This document shows, piece after piece, positions 17,293-25,859 of a stretch of DNA of 64,000 nucleotides; positions within the stretch are counted from its first letter, which is position 1, and every line of letters begins with the position of its first letter. A program made the translations under genes and the position numbers. The stretch lies in assembly GCA_002433025.1 (NCBI GenBank), contig DJGZ01000048.1, positions 13,741 through 77,740 of the forward strand, in the 5' to 3' direction. The notes below the pieces were generated by a model that had not been told where the DNA came from, did no database searches, and saw only the letters and a program-made list of their open reading frames with translations. This stretch comes from Bacteroidales bacterium UBA5833 (GTDB lineage Bacteria; Bacteroidota; Bacteroidia; Bacteroidales; Lentimicrobiaceae).

Positions 17293-18150
17293 ATGAAAAA
17301 ATTATTTGGTTATTTTGTTCTGGCCCTTGTCATGGCCGGCCTTGCAAAATCAGCTGATGGCCAGGTGCTCGACAGCCCTCCGCGCGATGGTGTTTACGAT
17401 AAGAAAGTCACCATTGAGAAAAAGCCCATTACCTATCCATGGGTTCGTGAAGCTGACGTGGTTTGGCGTAAAAGGATTTGGCGTGTGATTGACCTTCGTG
17501 AGAAGATGAACCAGCCGTTCTATTACCCTGAGGTTCCCCACAATGACCTCAGAAGCCTTGTTCAGGTTATCCTTGACGCCCTCAAGGAAGGAACAATCAC
17601 CGCTTATGATGCATCAAGCACTACCGATGAGTTCCTGGTTCCCCTGACTTATCAGGAAATCATGAACCGGCTGGAACGTACCGACTCGGCGACTATGCAA
17701 AGACCTTATCCGCCTTATGACTGGTATGATACGGTGATCTCGGTAAAGTTTAACCCCTCCGACGTTAAGCGGTTCAGGATAAAAGAAGACTGGTTCTTCG
17801 ACAAACAGCGCTCCGTGATGGAAGTCCGGATCCTGGGCATCTGTCCTGTACGTGATAACTATGATGAAAAAGGATTGTTCAGGGCTTATGATCCTTTGTT
17901 CTGGATCTACTTCCCGGAAGCCAGGCCTGTTTTGGCAAAAGCCGAGGTTTTTAACCGAAACAACAGTGCTGCCCGGAAAACCTATGACGATATCTTCTGG
18001 AAACGGATGTTCACCAGTTATATCTACAAGGAGGACAACGTTTACGATCGCAGGATATCAGACTATGCTACCGGCATCGATGCGCTGATGGAAGCGGAAA
18101 GGGTGAAAAACGACCTTTTTATGTTTGAACACAATCTCTGGGAATTTTAG
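17293..18150 (+). CDS. gldN: T9SS ring protein GldN (PorN)
   Basis: A 285-residue periplasmic protein with a signal peptide ending near residue 24 (LAKSADGQ). It contains the conserved GldN core: DVVWRKRIWRVIDLREKMNQPFYYP (split, residues 55-79), the RIKEDWFFDKQRSVMEVRILGI block, and DDIFWKRMFTSYIYKEDNVYDR. GldN binds GldK to build the secretion ring and contacts GldM. It is the last gene of the operon; a strong hairpin terminator follows 22 bp after the stop. Confidence 0.97.
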   Translation: MKKLFGYFVLALVMAGLAKSADGQVLDSPPRDGVYDKKVTIEKKPITYPWVREADVVWRKRIWRVIDLREKMNQPFYYPEVPHNDLRSLVQVILDALKEGTITAYDASSTTDEFLVPLTYQEIMNRLERTDSATMQRPYPPYDWYDTVISVKFNPSDVKRFRIKEDWFFDKQRSVMEVRILGICPVRDNYDEKGLFRAYDPLFWIYFPEARPVLAKAEVFNRNNSAARKTYDDIFWKRMFTSYIYKEDNVYDRRISDYATGIDALMEAERVKNDLFMFEHNLWEF

Positions 18151-18172
18151 TTCCCCTATTACAGAAAGAAGT

Positions 18173-18207
18173 GAAACGCCCTGTCTGCCCGACAGGGCGT
18201 TTCATTT
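18173..18207 (+). terminator. Intrinsic terminator after gldN
   Basis: A 13-bp perfect stem (18173-18185 with 18191-18203, GAAACGCCCTGTC / GACAGGGCGTTTC), a 5-nt loop, then ATTTT. Lies 22 bp after the gldN stop and ends the gldKLMN transcript before recG. Confidence 0.85.
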
Positions 18208-18228
18208 TCGGGGTTTGTCTGTAAATTG

Positions 18229-18236
18229 TATCTTTG
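18229..18236 (+). promoter_or_regulatory. -7 element for recG
   Basis: TATCTTTG matches TAnnTTTG, right after the gldN terminator and 25 nt before the chosen recG start at 18261. It also argues against the in-frame non-family start at 18234, which lies inside this element. Confidence 0.55.
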
Positions 18237-18260
18237 TCATACTGCAGCATCGGAAAAAGC

Positions 18261-20357
18261 ATGGTCAGGCATATACTCGATACACCGGTTGAATATCTGA
18301 AAGGCATCGGCCCCTCGCGGGCTGAAATGCTGCGGAAGGAGATTGAAATCAGGACCTTTGGTGATCTCCTGCATTATTATCCATTCCGCTATGTTGACAG
18401 GAGTAAATTTTATACTGTAAGGGAAATAGACTCCGATGCCGCCTGGGTGCAACTTAAAGGCCGGATAACGGCCATGCAGACAGCGGGCTCGGGAAAGGTT
18501 TCAAGGCTGGTTATGACATTTCGGGACAGCAGCGGAGAAACCGAGCTTGTTTTTTTTCAGGGATTGAAATGGATCAGGGAAAAAGTTCAGGTTGGCCGTG
18601 AATATATCGTTTTTGGCAAGCCAAACCTTTTTCAGGGTAAGTACAATTTTACCCATCCCGATATTGAGCCGGCCGACGAGGAGATTCAGGTTCAGCAGGA
18701 GCCTCTTCAGCCGTATTATTCATCTTCGGAGAAATTAAAGAGCCGGGGTTTCACACCCAGAAACTTTGTCCGGATTATGCGGACTTTGCTGTCGCAAGTG
18801 GTTCAGGCCATACCGGAAACATTGAGTCCGCAGGTTATGCGTCAGGCGAAGTTAATATCCAGGGCTGAGGCATTGTTCAATATACATTTTCCCAAAGATC
18901 CGCAGAGCCTGGCAAAGGCGCAGGAAAGGATCAAGTTTGATGAGCTTTTCTTTATTCAGTTGCAGCTGCTCCGACTTAAGTACATAAGAATGGAAAAGGT
19001 TAAAAGCCGTTCTTTTGTCAAAATCGGGGAGTTTTTCAACGCGTTTTACCACAATAACCTTCCGTTCGAATTAACCAGCGCACAGAAAAAGGTAATCAGG
19101 GAGATCAGGGCAGACCTGGGTAGCGGGAAGCAGATGAACCGGTTGCTGCAGGGCGATGTCGGAAGCGGAAAAACTCTGGTGGCGCTGATGTCCATGCTGA
19201 TTGCCCTGGATAATGACTGTCAGGCATGTCTGATGGCGCCGACTGAAATTCTGGCTGCACAGCATTATAAAACCATCAGCCGGATGCTGCAGGGCTTGCC
19301 TGCAGAGGTTGCCCTGTTAACCGGATCTACCCGCAAGGCACACCGTGCTGAACTGCACGCCCGTTTGCAGGATGGAAGGTTGCAGATCCTTATCGGGACG
19401 CATGCCCTGATTCAGGAACAGGTGCAATTTAAAAACCTTGGTCTGGTTGTGATCGATGAGCAGCACCGCTTTGGGGTTGCCCAGCGGGCCAGGCTGTGGG
19501 AAAAAAGCGCAATACCGCCCCATGTACTGGTAATGACAGCCACCCCCATCCCGCGTACCCTGGCAATGACCCTTTACGGCGATCTGGATGTTTCGGTTAT
19601 TGATGAATTGCCCCCGGGAAGGAAACCTGTGAAGACCTATCACTTCTACGAAAAAGACCGGCTGAAAGTATTCCGGTTTATGAAGGATCAGATAAGCCAG
19701 GGCCGTCAGGTATATGTGGTTTACCCCATTATCAACGAATCGGATAAACTGGAGCTGCAGGACCTTATGGATGGAATGGACACCGTTTCCAGGTATTTCC
19801 CCCTGCCTGAATATCAGATCAGTATTGTTCACGGCCAACTGAAGGCTGCAGAGAAAGAAAGTGAGATGAAACGCTTTCTGGAGAAGAAGACCCAGATTAT
19901 GGTGGCCACCACTGTGATTGAAGTTGGCGTGGATGTGCCGAATGCATCGGTGATGGTTATTGAAAATGCCGAGCGATTCGGGCTTTCGCAACTCCACCAG
20001 CTTCGCGGACGCGTTGGCCGGGGCGCCGACCAGTCGCACTGTATCCTGATGAGCAGTTACAAACTTACCACTGATGGCAGGAAACGCCTCGAGACCATGG
20101 TGCGCACCACCGACGGCTTTGAGATCGCCGAGGCAGACCTTCATTTGCGCGGGCCCGGGGATTTGCAGGGAACGCAGCAGAGCGGCATGGTCGGGTTGAA
20201 GCTTGCCAGTCTCGTGAAAGATGAGAAGCTGCTCCGGCTGGCAAGGGAACTTGCTTACCGGACCCTTGATGAGGACCCGAGACTCGAAAGCCCTGAAAAC
20301 CAGCCAATGGTGAAACACCTGCAAAGCAGTGAATTTGACTGGGGGAAAATTAGTTGA
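18261..20357 (+). CDS. recG: ATP-dependent DNA helicase RecG
   Basis: A 698-residue superfamily 2 helicase that reverses stalled replication forks and moves Holliday junctions. The N-terminal wedge/OB domain (about residues 1-240; ITAMQTAGSGKVSRLVMTFRD) is followed by the helicase lobes: Walker A GDVGSGKT, DEQH box in VIDEQHRFG, MTATPIPRTLAMT, and the C-terminal motifs ATTVIEVGVDVPNA and QLRGRVGRG. Length matches the E. coli protein (693). The ATG at 18261 is preferred to the upstream in-frame codon because that lies in the -7 box. All catalytic motifs are intact. Confidence 0.97.
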   Translation: MVRHILDTPVEYLKGIGPSRAEMLRKEIEIRTFGDLLHYYPFRYVDRSKFYTVREIDSDAAWVQLKGRITAMQTAGSGKVSRLVMTFRDSSGETELVFFQGLKWIREKVQVGREYIVFGKPNLFQGKYNFTHPDIEPADEEIQVQQEPLQPYYSSSEKLKSRGFTPRNFVRIMRTLLSQVVQAIPETLSPQVMRQAKLISRAEALFNIHFPKDPQSLAKAQERIKFDELFFIQLQLLRLKYIRMEKVKSRSFVKIGEFFNAFYHNNLPFELTSAQKKVIREIRADLGSGKQMNRLLQGDVGSGKTLVALMSMLIALDNDCQACLMAPTEILAAQHYKTISRMLQGLPAEVALLTGSTRKAHRAELHARLQDGRLQILIGTHALIQEQVQFKNLGLVVIDEQHRFGVAQRARLWEKSAIPPHVLVMTATPIPRTLAMTLYGDLDVSVIDELPPGRKPVKTYHFYEKDRLKVFRFMKDQISQGRQVYVVYPIINESDKLELQDLMDGMDTVSRYFPLPEYQISIVHGQLKAAEKESEMKRFLEKKTQIMVATTVIEVGVDVPNASVMVIENAERFGLSQLHQLRGRVGRGADQSHCILMSSYKLTTDGRKRLETMVRTTDGFEIAEADLHLRGPGDLQGTQQSGMVGLKLASLVKDEKLLRLARELAYRTLDEDPRLESPENQPMVKHLQSSEFDWGKIS

Positions 20358-20360
20358 TTT

Positions 20361-20396
20361 GAGAATTAGCGGATTAGCTGATTAAAGATTATTTGA
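20361..20396. repeat. Short degenerate ATTAGC tandem repeat
   Basis: ATTAGC at 20365-20370 and 20373-20378, then ATTA at 20381-20384 and 20388-20391: a period of 7-8 bp directly after the recG stop. Such ATTAG-rich patches recur between genes of environmental Bacteroidota, as far as I recall. Confidence 0.45.
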
Positions 20397-20975
20397 GGAA
20401 TCCATTTTGGATTGGATTTCTTATCCGGGATCTCCCGCCAGGCCATAAACAAGCATAGACCAGAAACTTTTCTGATAAACATGACCATATTTATCGGGTA
20501 GTTCATTATAGGATGTGCTTTTTATTTTTTTGCCACAGAATCACGGAAGCACTGATTTATTTCAGGAAAAGAGATCCCGGATTTATATAAAAAGTTTGAT
20601 AACTAACTTAAGTATACCTGTGCAAATATTCTTAAAACTAATACCGATCAGATTCAGCCCACCACAAATTTATGTAATTGACTGTATAACAATATGATAA
20701 ATCTGATTCTTTACTTGCATTTATCTCACAGATAGCTTCATTCTCAAATAGTACATTCAGTCATTATTCATGCTGATAACAGGATTAATATTTTCTATTG
20801 AAATTTTAGCCTGAAAATGTGATTTATATTCTTCCTTTCTCCGATACTACATTTTATGATTGAAGCAAATCATAAAAGCGTTTACTTGCAAGCCGGGTCC
20901 GGTTTCTTTAAAACACGGTGCAGTAACTGCAATCAGCTATTCAGTTTTTCAGGTTTTGTATAAACTGTGATAAAT

Positions 20976-21015
20976 TCTTTTGTGTGTTTTTGTGCTTCCG
21001 CGCTTTGGTGGCTTC
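20976..21015. repeat. TTTGTG-rich dispersed-repeat-like patch
   Basis: A patch reading TCTTTTGTGTGTTTTTGTGC followed by TTCCGCGCTTTGGTGGCTTC. It resembles TTTGTG-rich intergenic repeats I recall from other Bacteroidota genomes. It contains several TTTG words that look like -7 boxes. Origin unknown. Confidence 0.4.
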
Positions 21016-21081
21016 TATTAATTGCCAAAGCCTCCATAGTATATCCAACACATCAAATAAGGATTTGCCCTATTTATCTTC

Positions 21082-21111
21082 TTAACCTTAACCTAAGCCT
21101 TAACCTCAACC
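21082..21111. repeat. Hexanucleotide (TTAACC) tandem repeat
   Basis: Five consecutive 6-bp units: TTAACC, TTAACC, TAAGCC, TTAACC, TCAACC. It lies 54 bp before the pheT start and 24 bp before its -7 box. Confidence 0.75.
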
Positions 21112-21134
21112 TCCGGCTTCAGTCCAAAATTCCC

Positions 21135-21142
21135 TACCTTTG
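21135..21142 (+). promoter_or_regulatory. -7 element for pheT
   Basis: TACCTTTG, an exact TAnnTTTG match 22 nt before the pheT ATG at 21165. No TTG at -33; the hexamer repeat occupies that position. Confidence 0.5.
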
Positions 21143-21164
21143 TCGCTTCAAAATTTTCCGCCCT

Positions 21165-23630
21165 ATGAAGATTTCATACAACTGGCTCAGAGATTACCTG
21201 GATACAAATCTTACCATTGAAGAACTCTCGCATCTGCTTACCGACATCGGACTGGAAGTGGAAGCTGTTGAGGAGTTTGAATCGCTGAAAGGCGGATTGA
21301 AAGGAGTAGTGATTGGTGAAGTGATTACCTGTGACCGTCATCCCAACGCAGATAAGCTTAGCGTTACTACCGTTAATACAGGAGGTGCCGACCTTCTTCA
21401 TATTGTTTGCGGAGCGCCCAATGTAGCCGCCGGGCAGAAGGTGGTGGTGGCTGCTACCGGTACAATCATCTACAAGGGTGATGAGACTTTTGAAATTAAG
21501 AAATCAAAAATACGCGGCGAGGTGTCCGAAGGGATGATCTGTGCCGAAGATGAGCTGGGTGTTGGCGAATCTCACGACGGGATCATGGTTTTACCATCTG
21601 ATGTGAGGGTTGGAATGCCTGCGGCGGAATATTTCGGGGTAACCAATGACATTGTTTTCGAAATCGGTCTTACTCCCAACAGGGCGGATGCTGCATCACA
21701 CCTGGGTGTGGCCAGGGACCTGGCGGCCGCACTTACCGCAAGGCATCCTGAACACAACACTGCCGGAGTTAAAAAACCGGATGTCAGTGCATTTAAACCC
21801 GATAACAACAATCTGCCGGTTAAGGTTATGGTAGAAGATGCTTTGGCATGCCCAAGGTATTCGGGGGTCACCGTTTCAGGGATCAAGGTTGGTCCATCGC
21901 CGGCCTGGCTTGCCGACCGTCTGAAAGCCATCGGCGTAAGACCGGTCAATAATGTGGTGGATGTCACCAACTATGTTTTGTTTGAATATGGCCAGCCCCT
22001 GCATGCGTTCGACGCTGCGCAGATAACGGGCAATACCGTTGTGGTAAAGAAAATGCCTGAAGGCACTCCGTTTGTTACCCTTGATGAAGTTGAACGTAAA
22101 CTGGGCGCTGAAGATCTGATGATCTGCAATTCTTCGGAACCGATGTGTATTGCAGGCGTTTTTGGCGGCATCAGATCAGGCGTGAGCGGTTCAACTACTG
22201 CCGTTTTTCTTGAAAGTGCCTGTTTCAATCCCGTATCTGTCAGGAAGACCTCTAAACTACACATGCTGAAGACCGATGCCTCCTTCAGGTTTGAGCGGGG
22301 TACCGACCCTGAAATCACTGTTACAGCATTGAAAAGGGCTGCATTGCTGATTAAGGAGATCTGCGGGGGTGAAATTTCCTCCGGCGTGGTTGATGTATAT
22401 CCTGAACCTGTGATTCATCGCAGAATTCACCTGTCTTATGACTATGTAAACCGCTTCACCGGACAGGAAATTCCGGAAGCAGACATCAAAGTTATTCTCA
22501 AAGGACTTGAAATCGGAATTGTTTCAGAATCATCCGGGGGGCTTGAACTTGACATTCCCCCGTTTAAAGTAGATGTTTTCGGCATTGCTGATGTCATTGA
22601 AGAAATCCTCCGTATTTACGGATATAATAAAATTGAAGCCGGAGATAAGTTGAATACGAGCATTTCGTATCATCAGCGCCCTGACAGGGAAAAGTTGCAG
22701 AACCTGGTCGCAGATTACCTGAGCAGCAATGGATTTCATGAGATCATGACTAATTCGCTGAGCAGCTCGGCTTACTATGAAGGCGGTGCATGGTTTGACC
22801 CGGAAAAGTGTGTAAAGATGTTGAATCCGCTTTCTCGTGAACTTGACGTTATGCGGCAAACCCTGCTTTTCAGCGGACTTGAATCGGTCGCCTATAACCT
22901 GAACCGCAGGCAGCTGAACCTCAAATTCTACGAGTTCGGGACTGTATATGAGCAAACAGGCGCCAATGTCAAGGGTGATGTAGTGAGGAGCTACCGTGAA
23001 CAGAAACTGCTTGCCCTTTTTGCAACCGGACGCTTGGTGCCCGAAAGCTGGTATAACAGCGAAAGTTCAGCGGATTTTTATCAATTGCGTTCGTATGTCA
23101 CCGCCTTGCTGGCAAAAACAGGCATCGATCAGCGGCGCCTTCAGGTTTCAGAAAGCCTGCCGCCCTTTTTTGCAACAGGGAATGTTTATACGCTGAACGG
23201 GAAAGCCGTTTATTGTATCGGGCGTCTTCATGACAAATTACTGAAGCAGTTCGGCATTGGTCAGCCTGTGTTTTATGCGGGTGTCCACTGGGATAACCTC
23301 GTCGGAGTCATCCGGAATCACTCGGTCAGCTACAGCGAGGTATCCCGGTTCCCCGAGGTTCGCCGCGATCTGGCGCTCGTACTCGATAAATCTGTGAAAT
23401 ATGCTGACCTGGAGGCTGTTGCTTTCAGGACAGGTAAGCAGTTGCTAAAAAAAGTAAACCTTTTTGATGTTTACGAGGGCGATAAAATAGAAGCCGGCAA
23501 AAAGTCATACGCCATCAGCTTTATCCTTCAGGATGAAACCAAAACGCTGACCGACAAGGAGATTGATAAATTTATGGATCGTTTGGCCACGGTGCTTGAA
23601 TCGGAAACCGGGGCAAGGGTGCGCAGGTAA
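21165..23630 (+). CDS. pheT: Phenylalanyl-tRNA synthetase beta subunit
   Basis: An 821-residue subunit of the alpha2-beta2 enzyme that charges tRNA-Phe. Domains in order: EMAP-like tRNA-binding domain (about 40-155; VVIGEVITCDRHPNADKL), B3/B4 editing domain (about 210-400), B5 domain (about 410-480), the catalytic-like core, and the C-terminal ferredoxin-fold anticodon-binding domain (about 725-820; YSEVSRFPEVRRDLALV). The start at 21165 (MKISYNWLRDYLD) is the family N-terminus; the longer open frame reads through the hexamer repeat and promoter. pheS is not adjacent, which is usual in Bacteroidota. Confidence 0.97.
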   Translation: MKISYNWLRDYLDTNLTIEELSHLLTDIGLEVEAVEEFESLKGGLKGVVIGEVITCDRHPNADKLSVTTVNTGGADLLHIVCGAPNVAAGQKVVVAATGTIIYKGDETFEIKKSKIRGEVSEGMICAEDELGVGESHDGIMVLPSDVRVGMPAAEYFGVTNDIVFEIGLTPNRADAASHLGVARDLAAALTARHPEHNTAGVKKPDVSAFKPDNNNLPVKVMVEDALACPRYSGVTVSGIKVGPSPAWLADRLKAIGVRPVNNVVDVTNYVLFEYGQPLHAFDAAQITGNTVVVKKMPEGTPFVTLDEVERKLGAEDLMICNSSEPMCIAGVFGGIRSGVSGSTTAVFLESACFNPVSVRKTSKLHMLKTDASFRFERGTDPEITVTALKRAALLIKEICGGEISSGVVDVYPEPVIHRRIHLSYDYVNRFTGQEIPEADIKVILKGLEIGIVSESSGGLELDIPPFKVDVFGIADVIEEILRIYGYNKIEAGDKLNTSISYHQRPDREKLQNLVADYLSSNGFHEIMTNSLSSSAYYEGGAWFDPEKCVKMLNPLSRELDVMRQTLLFSGLESVAYNLNRRQLNLKFYEFGTVYEQTGANVKGDVVRSYREQKLLALFATGRLVPESWYNSESSADFYQLRSYVTALLAKTGIDQRRLQVSESLPPFFATGNVYTLNGKAVYCIGRLHDKLLKQFGIGQPVFYAGVHWDNLVGVIRNHSVSYSEVSRFPEVRRDLALVLDKSVKYADLEAVAFRTGKQLLKKVNLFDVYEGDKIEAGKKSYAISFILQDETKTLTDKEIDKFMDRLATVLESETGARVRR

Positions 23631-24098
23631 TCCTGAAGCCGGATTTGCCGGACATTCTTCAATTCGCGCTTAATCCGGGGGAGGCTGCTCCGGTTGTATT
23701 ACACTTTTCTGTTTCCCTGATAGATCCCATCGTTGCATTGTGGTAGCCCGCTGCTGAGTTTTTTCCGGCTTCGATTCAGGCAATTTCCTTTTATTTTATA
23801 TCAGACGAACCGGCATGTATTGTTAATGCCTGAGTTTAACGATTGTCAGGATTATGTTGAGCTCATGCGAGGCGTTGGTTGATAAGTCATAAATAGTTTG
23901 GGAGCGATGATAGCCTTTCTTCTAACATCGCGGATGGTCAGTAAATCCCTTTTCAGGCAATCGCTTACAGTTCAGGGCACACGCCTGCCTGATAATTCTG
24001 ATTTGTATTGACAAAATGTCAGTTTTTTGCAGGGCAATTGGCATACAGTGCCTGTGAATTACTAACTTTGCATTGAATTAACAAGATGTTAAAAGATA
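23631..24098. other. 468-bp intergenic region before sigma-54 activator
   Basis: No credible gene. Apart from the probable promoter at 24038-24070 I see no stable hairpin, repeat or RNA gene. The first 80 bp are GC-richer and hold short CCGG-centred repeats without a T tract, so no clear pheT terminator. Confidence 0.5.
24038..24070 (+). promoter_or_regulatory. Promoter of sigma-54 activator operon
   Basis: TTG at 24038-24040, a 22-nt spacer and TAACTTTG at 24063-24070 (exact TAnnTTTG). The -7 box ends 28 nt before the ATG at 24099. A TTGGCA/TGC pair in the spacer looks sigma-54-like but the spacing between GG and GC is 8 instead of 10 nt. Confidence 0.5.
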
Positions 24099-25325
24099 AT
24101 GGATATACAGAATATCAAACAACGGTTCGGAATTATCGGGCACTCACCTTTGCTCGACCGGGCCATTGATATAGCGAGGCAGGTTGCCGGTACTGACATT
24201 ACCGTGCTGATAAACGGCGAGAGCGGGGTAGGTAAAGAGGTTTTTCCTCAGATCATTCACAATCTGAGTGCGCGTAAACATGGCCCTTATATTGCCGTTA
24301 ACTGCGGCGCCATTCCTGAGGGGACCATTGATTCGGAATTGTTTGGACACGAGAAGGGCTCATTTACCGGGGCCCATGAATCCCGTAAAGGATATTTTGA
24401 GGTTGTGAACGGCGGGACCATATTTCTGGATGAAGTTGCAGAATTGCCGCTTTCCACGCAGGTACGTTTGTTGCGCGTGCTGGAAACCGGCGAATTTATT
24501 AAAGTTGGTTCTTCAAAGGTCATAAAAACAGATGTAAGGGTTGTGGCTGCTACCAACGTTGATATTCCCGGTGCTATCAGCAAGGGCAGGTTCAGGCAGG
24601 ATCTGTACTACAGGTTGAACACTGTGCCGGTTTACATCCCGCCCCTGCGCGAGCGAAAGGAAGATGTGGTATTGCTTTTCAGGAAATTCGCGGCTGATTT
24701 TGCAGAGAAATACCGCATGCCCGCACTGGAGCTTGATGAATCGGCCAGGCAGATGCTGATGAATTACCGCTGGCAGGGGAATATCCGTCAACTCAAGAAC
24801 ATCACCGAGCAGATATCAATCATCGAGCAAAGCCGGTTGATTACGGGTGCTATTCTTCATAAGTATCTCCCTTCCGAAAACAGGGACCTGCCTGTACTAT
24901 ACAGCAAAGAAGCGCAGGGCGGGGATTTCTCTGAACGCGAGTTGCTCTATAAAGTGCTGTTTGACATGAAACGCGATATCAATGAACTGAAAAAACTTGT
25001 GGTTGATATCATTGACCAGGGAGAAATCAGTCATGAACTGAAGCGCGAACATCAGCCGATCATCACTCAGCTATACAAGGAAATTGACAAAACGGGTCAG
25101 CGATTGCACGAAGAAGAGGCTGATCCCCACGCGGAGCCGATTGTGCTTGATACCTTCTATGCCCCGGAGGTGATGGATGAATCCCTTTCACTCCAGAAAA
25201 AGGAGATCGATATGATCCGCAAGGCCATTGAAAAGCATGGAGGTAAACGAAAGAACGCGGCAAAGGAGCTGGGAATCTCAGAGAGGACACTTTACCGTAA
25301 AATAAAGGAATACGACATCCGTTAA
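24099..25325 (+). CDS. Sigma-54-dependent transcriptional activator (no receiver domain)
   Basis: A 408-residue enhancer-binding protein. The AAA+ sigma-54 interaction domain starts almost at the N-terminus (about residues 12-240): Walker A GESGVGKE, sigma-54 contact loop GSFTGA, Walker B GGTIFLDEVAEL, and the R-finger region RQDLYYRLNTVPVYIPPLRER. There is no receiver, PAS or GAF domain. A linker of about 100 residues rich in charged helices (around 265-365; LFDMKRDINELKKLVVDII) precedes the C-terminal Fis-type helix-turn-helix (370-408; NAAKELGISERTLYRKIKEYDI). It should activate RpoN promoters; what signal controls it is not visible. The gene is 10 bp from lptE, and this pairing is conserved in Bacteroidota. 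Confidence 0.93.
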   Translation: MDIQNIKQRFGIIGHSPLLDRAIDIARQVAGTDITVLINGESGVGKEVFPQIIHNLSARKHGPYIAVNCGAIPEGTIDSELFGHEKGSFTGAHESRKGYFEVVNGGTIFLDEVAELPLSTQVRLLRVLETGEFIKVGSSKVIKTDVRVVAATNVDIPGAISKGRFRQDLYYRLNTVPVYIPPLRERKEDVVLLFRKFAADFAEKYRMPALELDESARQMLMNYRWQGNIRQLKNITEQISIIEQSRLITGAILHKYLPSENRDLPVLYSKEAQGGDFSERELLYKVLFDMKRDINELKKLVVDIIDQGEISHELKREHQPIITQLYKEIDKTGQRLHEEEADPHAEPIVLDTFYAPEVMDESLSLQKKEIDMIRKAIEKHGGKRKNAAKELGISERTLYRKIKEYDIR

Positions 25326-25335
25326 TCTGATTAAT

Positions 25336-25854
25336 ATGTTTCAAATGGTCAGGAGAGCAGCGAATTGCCTGGTGCTTGCAGCTATGGTTGCGGTGTTTCA
25401 GTCATGCGGCGTTTATTCTTTTACCGGTGCATCCGTTCCCCCTGAGGCGAAAACGGTTTCAATATCACTGTTTCCGAATAAGGCCGAACTTGTTCAGCCA
25501 AGCCTGAGTCAGACATTCACCGATGCATTGCGCGATAAGTTTTCGTCACAAACCAATCTTGCCCTGATCCCCAGGGGTGGAGATCTGCATTTTGAAGGGG
25601 AGATTACCGGTTATTCAACAGAGCCTGTTGCGATCACCGGACAGCAGACGGCAGCGCTGATCCGCCTGAAAGTTACTGTCAACGTCAGGTATACCAACAA
25701 ATTTAACGCAAAGGATAACTTTGAAGCCAATTTCACCCGTTTTGAGGACTACAGCAGCAGCCTGAACCTGAACGCGGTGGAAGCCGACCTGATCAGCAAA
25801 ATCACTGAAGCACTGGTTGAAGATATATTTAACAAGGCTGTGGTAAACTGGTAA
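25336..25854 (+). CDS. lptE: LPS-assembly lipoprotein LptE-like
   Basis: A 172-residue lipoprotein. The signal peptide ends in AVFQSC (C25), followed by GVYSFTGASVPPEAKTVSI, the start typical of the Bacteroidota LptE family, with alternating beta strands and a C-terminal helix (LISKITEALVEDIFNKAVVNW, last 21 positions from about 152). LptE plugs the LptD barrel and helps insert lipopolysaccharide in the outer membrane. Position 10 bp after the sigma-54 activator and 5 bp before a TPR gene indicates one operon. Sequence similarity to proteobacterial LptE is low, so the name rests on family and context. Confidence 0.85.
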   Translation: MFQMVRRAANCLVLAAMVAVFQSCGVYSFTGASVPPEAKTVSISLFPNKAELVQPSLSQTFTDALRDKFSSQTNLALIPRGGDLHFEGEITGYSTEPVAITGQQTAALIRLKVTVNVRYTNKFNAKDNFEANFTRFEDYSSSLNLNAVEADLISKITEALVEDIFNKAVVNW

Positions 25855-25859
25855 CAAGT

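Larger units (their letters stand above)
20358..21164. other. 807-bp non-coding spacer with short repeats
   Basis: AT-rich region between recG and pheT with no credible gene. Small open frames here have no start context or composition of a protein. It contains three repeat patches described separately (20361-20396, 20976-21015, 21082-21111) and the pheT -7 element. No tRNA-like or riboswitch-like structure was recognised. Intergenic size is unusual for this window, where most gaps are under 300 bp. Confidence 0.6.

Noticed and set aside
19317..20324. 335-codon minus-strand open frame inside recG
   Set aside because: Antisense shadow of the recG helicase core; recG motifs are complete in the plus frame.
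20515..20697. 60-codon open frame between recG and pheT
   Set aside because: No recognisable domain, AT-rich, and the region is repeat-bearing spacer; chance frame.
24038..24058. Sigma-54 promoter for autoregulation of the sigma-54 activator
   Set aside because: GG and GC are separated by 8 bp, not the required 10; the TAnnTTTG box next to it is a better explanation.
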